Assembly (NCBI RefSeq): GCF_000224415.1
Contig: NZ_AFXQ01000015.1
Location: 1 to 64,000 of the forward strand
Direction of reading: 5' to 3'
DNA length: 64,000 nucleotides
DNA from: Citricoccus sp. CH26A
GTDB lineage: Bacteria > Actinomycetota > Actinomycetes > Actinomycetales > Micrococcaceae
Shown here: positions 60,365-64,000 of the stretch, piece by piece
How the letters are laid out: each line of letters starts with the position of its first letter
Position numbering within the stretch: the first letter of the stretch is position 1
Made by a program: the position numbers and the translations under genes
The notes under the pieces: generated by a model
Seen by the model: the letters and a program-made list of their open reading frames with translations, nothing else
Databases searched by the model: none
Told to the model about the DNA's origin: nothing

Positions 60365-61326
60365 GAGGGCTCCCGCGGGCGCTGGCATCCGCCATCGGCC
60401 GGCTCGTCCTCGAGGAACGCGTCGATCACCTCGTAGGCCTCTCGCAGGTACCGGGAGAACCGCGGCAGGACGATGAACCCGTGCAGCGCCCCGTCCACCC
60501 GGTGGACGCGTACCGTGTTCCCGGCCTCCTCGAGCGCGCGGCCGTAGGCCTCGCCCTCGTCGCACAGCAGGTCCCGTTCGGCCGTGATCACCAGCGTCCT
60601 GGGCTGTCCGGACAGGTCGGTCGCCATCAGCGGGGCGACCCGCGGGTCGCGACGTTGTCCCGGATCGGGGACGTAGAGCTCGAAGTAGTCCTCGACCTCG
60701 GTGTTGGTGAGCCGGTAACCCTCCCCGTGGTGGTGCACCGAGGCGAACGGCGAGGTCTGGGGATCGTGGTCCCAGTGGGTCACCGGGTAGAGGAGGATCT
60801 GGCGGTCCGCGCCCCGCTGACCACGCTCCTTCAGCAGCAGGGAGACGGCTGCCACCAGGTTGCCCCCGGCCGAGTCACCCACCAGGACGATCTTGCCGGC
60901 ATTCTCGATGCCCGCCCTGTGCGGGTCCCGCAGCAGGGCGTTGGCCACGCGGTAGCAGTCCTCCAGCCCCGCCGGGAAGGGGTGCTCCGGTGCCAGCCTG
61001 TAGTCCACGGAGGCCACCACGCACCCGGTGAGATCGGCCATCGTGGTGCAGGCCGAGGTGTAGCTGACGATGTCACCGGTGACCCAGCCACCGCCGTGGA
61101 AGAAGAGCAGGACGTCGTCGCGCCGCCGTTCCCTGGGCTGGAAGATCCGGACCGGGATCGGGGCGCCGCCGTCGGTGAACGACTCCTGCCGGTACGGGGT
61201 CCGGTGCCGCGGTGCGGTCAACGTCGCGAGTCGGCGCTGGACGCGCCGGACCTTCCCGTAGTCCTCACGCATGTTGAGCCGCGGTGCTGCGAACAGGCCC
61301 AGCACCGTGCGGGAGAGTCGGTTCAC
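60361..61326 (-). CDS. Alpha/beta-hydrolase esterase (hormone-sensitive-lipase family)
   Basis: A 321-residue esterase: oxyanion-hole motif FFHGGGWVTGD, nucleophile elbow VGDSAGGNLVAAV, then Asp in ERDLLCDEGE and His in GALHGFIVLPR complete the triad. HSL-family enzymes cleave short and medium acyl esters. GTG 61326 (MNRLSRTVLGLFAAP) is preferred; the frame is open to 61437 but that part has no coding look. First gene of the operon with the acyltransferase and the zinc-ribbon membrane protein. The pairing of esterase and acyltransferase suggests turnover of one ester class (inference). Confidence 0.88.
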   Translation of the reverse strand: MNRLSRTVLGLFAAPRLNMREDYGKVRRVQRRLATLTAPRHRTPYRQESFTDGGAPIPVRIFQPRERRRDDVLLFFHGGGWVTGDIVSYTSACTTMADLTGCVVASVDYRLAPEHPFPAGLEDCYRVANALLRDPHRAGIENAGKIVLVGDSAGGNLVAAVSLLLKERGQRGADRQILLYPVTHWDHDPQTSPFASVHHHGEGYRLTNTEVEDYFELYVPDPGQRRDPRVAPLMATDLSGQPRTLVITAERDLLCDEGEAYGRALEEAGNTVRVHRVDGALHGFIVLPRFSRYLREAYEVIDAFLEDEPADGGCQRPREPS

Positions 61327-61497
61327 GGGCGGGCGGGGTGGTCGGGAGCAGAGGGTTCCATGTACCCAGCGTAGAGGCCCCACCTCGGGGTGGCAGACGG
61401 CATTGCGCCCGCCCTCGGACTGGCGCCCGATCGACACGCACCCGGGGCATCGTGCCCTCCTGCGAGCGGGGAGGGCAATGTTTGTAACAAAAAACTG

Positions 61498-61548
61498 TTG
61501 ACTACGTCACACATCTGAAATACGGTTCTGCCGATACTGATATATCAG
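61498..61548 (+). promoter_or_regulatory. Promoter and palindrome upstream of the YkvI-like gene
   Basis: TTGACT (61498-61503), 17-base spacer, TACGGT (61521-61526). CTGATATATCAG (61537-61548) is a perfect 12-bp palindrome just after the expected transcription start, 28 bases before the ATG. The whole stretch from 61479 is AT-rich for this genome. Confidence 0.6.
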
Positions 61549-61576
61549 ACCCGTCGACGAAAGGCCCGGTCCTCCC

Positions 61577-62701
61577 ATGACCGCACCACCCGCCTCAAGC
61601 ACCCATCTGGCCACCGTGGAGAGGACCAGCGCGCTGCGGGTCGTCACCTACGCCGGGGCGATCATCGCCTTCCTCATCGGTTCGGGCTTCGCCACCGGCC
61701 AGGAGATCCTGCAGTACTTCACGTCCTACGGGTACTGGGGCATCTTCGGCACGGGGCTACTCGTCCTGGTGCTGATCACCTACGTGTGCGTCGAGTTCTT
61801 CGTGGTCGGCCAGGCGAGGGCGTTCGACCGGCCCTCACGGATCTTCCACTACTACTGCGGGCGCTACCTGGGCACCTTCTTCGACTACTTCTCCATCCTC
61901 TTCGTGTTCCTGTCCTTCACCGTGATGGTCGCCGGTGCCGGCGCGGTGTTCGAGGAGCACTACGGGATGTCCAAGTTCGTCGGGGGGATCGGCCTGGCCG
62001 CGGCCGTGGGCATCACGGTCTGGTTCGGACTGAAGAGCCTGGTGGACGTCATCGGCAAGGTCGGGCCGTTGATCGTGGTGATCGCCGTCGCCCTCGGCGT
62101 CCTCGGCGTCCTCCGCAACCCGGAGGGCATCGTCGACGGGGCGGCCATCCTCCCGGAACTGGACCTGACCCAGGCCTCCACCAACTGGTTCATGGCCGGC
62201 CTGTCCTACGTGGGCTTCTGCATGCTGTGGCTCGCGGCCTTCCTGACCGCGCTGGGCAAGACCGCCCGTACCCGGCGGGAGGCCGCCAGCGGGGGAGTCC
62301 TCGGCGGCGTGGTCTTCTCCGTGGCCTGCATCGTCGTCGGCCTCGGCCTGCTGGCGAACATCGAGATGGTCGCCGGCACCCAGATCCCGATGCTCGTCCT
62401 GGCCTCCGACGCCGCCCCCTGGCTGGCCGCGGGCTTCGCCGTGATCATCCTGGCCGGTATCTACACCACGGCGGTGCCCCTGCTGTGGACGGTCTCCTCC
62501 CGGTTCTTCACGGACAAGACCCGCCCCTACAAGTTCCTCACCCTCGGCCTGGCCGCCCTGGGCACGGTCATCGGCCTGATCCTGCCGTTCGATCAGATGG
62601 TCAACATCGTCTACGTGATCAACGGCTACGTGGGCATCCTGCTGCTGGTGCTCATGATCGTCAGGACGGTCACGCGGACGGTCCGGCGCCAGGCCCCCTA
62701 G
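61577..62701 (+). CDS. YkvI-like membrane transporter (APC superfamily)
   Basis: A 374-residue protein with about ten helices. The N-terminal helix VVTYAGAIIAFLIGSGFATG, followed by QEILQYFTSYG, is the unwound-helix pattern of the LeuT/APC fold and marks the YkvI family of uncharacterised transporters. The end VNIVYVINGYVGILLLVLMI is also typical. ATG 61577 follows CGAAAGGCCCGGTCCTCCC. The dedicated promoter and palindrome suggest specific regulation, perhaps by the TPR regulator gene 70 bases downstream (inference). Substrate unknown. Confidence 0.82.
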   Translation: MTAPPASSTHLATVERTSALRVVTYAGAIIAFLIGSGFATGQEILQYFTSYGYWGIFGTGLLVLVLITYVCVEFFVVGQARAFDRPSRIFHYYCGRYLGTFFDYFSILFVFLSFTVMVAGAGAVFEEHYGMSKFVGGIGLAAAVGITVWFGLKSLVDVIGKVGPLIVVIAVALGVLGVLRNPEGIVDGAAILPELDLTQASTNWFMAGLSYVGFCMLWLAAFLTALGKTARTRREAASGGVLGGVVFSVACIVVGLGLLANIEMVAGTQIPMLVLASDAAPWLAAGFAVIILAGIYTTAVPLLWTVSSRFFTDKTRPYKFLTLGLAALGTVIGLILPFDQMVNIVYVINGYVGILLLVLMIVRTVTRTVRRQAP

Positions 62702-62771
62702 TCCGCGGGTCCCCGACCGGTCACTCCGTGACTCCCGAACCGGCCGGGGATACAGTGGACCAGGAGTCCCG

Positions 62772-64000
62772 ATGGCTGAGAACGGCACCACCCTGTTGAC
62801 GGCGGCCCGGGCGGCATTCGCCCGCGGCGAGTGGGACAGCGCCCATCGCGACTTCGCCCGGGTCCGGTCGCTGGGGGAGCTGCCCACGGAGGACCTGGAC
62901 CGGTACAGCAGCACGTTGTGGTGGGTCGGGGACGTCAGGGAGTCGGTATCCCTCTCCGAGGAGGTCTACCACCGCTACGAGGACGACGGCGCCCCCCTCG
63001 CGGCCGCCATGAAGGCGCTGAACCTGGGACTGCTGTGGTTCATCCGGGGCGACCTCGTGATCTCCTCCGGCTGGGCCAGCCGCGCCCGGCGCCTCCTCAA
63101 GGACTTCCCGGACTGCGAGGAGCACGGGTACCTGCTGTACCTGGACGCGTCCGTGGACCTGGACTACGGGGACCTGCGGCCCACCCGGGAGGCCGCGGCC
63201 AGGCTGGACCACCTGGGCCGGCGGCTGCGGGCTCCGCAACTGACCTCCTTCAGCCTGGTCCTGTCCGGCCTGGCGGACATCCGCGACGGCGCGACCGCCC
63301 GGGGCTTTGCGCAACTGGACGAGGCCATGCTGCCGGTGCTGGCGGGCCAGTTGCCGCCGGAGTGGGCCGGGGACATCTACTGCACGGTGATCCACGCCTG
63401 CCACGCCCTGGCCGACCTGCCGCGCATGCGCGCCTGGACCCAGGCCACCGAACAGTGGTGCCACCAGTTCCGGGGCGAGGTCGTCTACTCCGGCATCTGC
63501 CGCATCCACCGGCTCCAGCTGCAGTGCGTCGAGGGCCAGTGGGACCAGGCGGAGGAGGCCATCGAACGCAGCGGCACCGAACTCATCGGCCGCAACAACT
63601 GGGTCGCCGCGGAGGCCTTCTACCAGCTCGGCGAGATCCGCCGGCTCCGCGGTGACACTGCCGCCGCGCGGGCGGCCTACGACCAGTCCCGGCGCCTCGG
63701 CACCGATCCGCAACCGGGGGAGGCACTGCTCCTGCACGCCGAGGGCAGGTCCGAGGACGCCTGGGCCGCGCTGTGCGCGGCGCTGGCCGGACGGGACCGG
63801 CTGGCCGGGGTCGCGCTGCTGGGCGCCGGCGTGGAGGTGGCCCTGTCCCTGGGACGGGTGCAGGAGGCCGAGCACCTGTGCTCGGAACTGGAGTCCACGG
63901 CCACGGACTTCGGCACCCCAGGGTTCCGGGCCTGGGCGGCCCACGCGCGGGCCCTGGTGCTGGTGACGGGTCGGCGGTACGCCGAGGCCCTGCCCGTGGT
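62772..64000 (+). CDS. TPR-type regulator, probably LuxR family (3' end outside window)
   Basis: The frame from ATG 62772 (CAGGAG five bases upstream) is open to the window end, 409 residues. It is entirely helical with TPR-like repeats: LTAARAAFARGEWDSAHRDF, AAAMKALNLGLLWFIRGDL, EGQWDQAEEAIERSGTELIG, and FYQLGEIRRLRGDTAAARAA. This matches the N-terminal part of actinobacterial regulators with TPR repeats and a C-terminal LuxR-type HTH, without an NTPase domain. The HTH itself would be beyond base 64000, so the DNA-binding role is inferred. Confidence 0.75.
   Translation, partial: MAENGTTLLTAARAAFARGEWDSAHRDFARVRSLGELPTEDLDRYSSTLWWVGDVRESVSLSEEVYHRYEDDGAPLAAAMKALNLGLLWFIRGDLVISSGWASRARRLLKDFPDCEEHGYLLYLDASVDLDYGDLRPTREAAARLDHLGRRLRAPQLTSFSLVLSGLADIRDGATARGFAQLDEAMLPVLAGQLPPEWAGDIYCTVIHACHALADLPRMRAWTQATEQWCHQFRGEVVYSGICRIHRLQLQCVEGQWDQAEEAIERSGTELIGRNNWVAAEAFYQLGEIRRLRGDTAAARAAYDQSRRLGTDPQPGEALLLHAEGRSEDAWAALCAALAGRDRLAGVALLGAGVEVALSLGRVQEAEHLCSELESTATDFGTPGFRAWAAHARALVLVTGRRYAEALPV

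Overview
The window is high-GC DNA (roughly 70% by eye) with GTG/TTG starts, dense operons joined by ATGA/GTGA overlaps, and the order rne/rng tail - rplU - rpmA - obgE - proB - proA - nadD - rsfS. This points to an actinobacterium, most likely Micrococcaceae (Micrococcus/Citricoccus/Kocuria/Arthrobacter type). The genus is inference only. No rRNA, CRISPR array, intact transposase or integrase was seen. Two tRNA genes are present: Ala-GGC and initiator Met-CAT.

1-8.3 kb: conserved core (ribosomal proteins L21 and L27, the GTPase Obg, proline synthesis, NAD synthesis, ribosome silencing factor) ending at tRNA-Ala. 8.4-14.4 kb: an osmoadaptation block, with a three-domain glutaminase (glutaminase, STAS, cyclic-nucleotide-binding) followed by a four-gene OpuC-type compatible-solute ABC importer. 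14.4-20.7 kb: a divergent pair, an asparagine-synthase-like protein lacking its Cys2 nucleophile and a GT4-like glycosyltransferase; then a three-gene NMT1/THI5-type ABC importer with a fused double permease and a perfect CRP/GlxR-type box upstream. 20.9-29.5 kb: RNase J, a BASS/ACR3-like transporter, small enzymes, an aquaporin-family channel with glutathione-independent formaldehyde dehydrogenase, a beta-lactamase-fold lipoprotein and a methyltransferase.

29.6-38.2 kb is the most unusual block. A universal stress protein gene faces a tightly coupled minus-strand series: acetyl-CoA synthetase, E1 alpha, E1 beta and E2 of a 2-oxoacid dehydrogenase, a free acyl carrier protein, then a P-type cation ATPase. 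It looks like a stress- or hypoxia-type acetyl-CoA module with its own carrier protein and no E3. The acs gene carries an in-frame amber codon, and the E2 N-terminus is shifted at a G6 run. A similar homopolymer shift disrupts the start of rsfS at 7.6 kb, so either real lesions or base-calling errors must be considered.

38.6-53.6 kb is accessory DNA with gene fragments (DUF2254, DUF1622, NTF2-like, M28), a regulator whose N-terminus is built from a 9-bp tandem repeat, an SLH-domain surface protein, two flavoproteins (one visibly lower in GC), an autoregulated HTH/membrane pair, a CAP-domain protein and a manganese catalase. 53.8-57.5 kb is an efeUOB iron-uptake operon behind a DtxR/IdeR-type box. 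57.6-64 kb holds a PadR remnant, an NTF2-like protein, an esterase - acyltransferase - zinc-ribbon membrane protein operon, a YkvI-like transporter and the first part of a TPR regulator cut by the window end.
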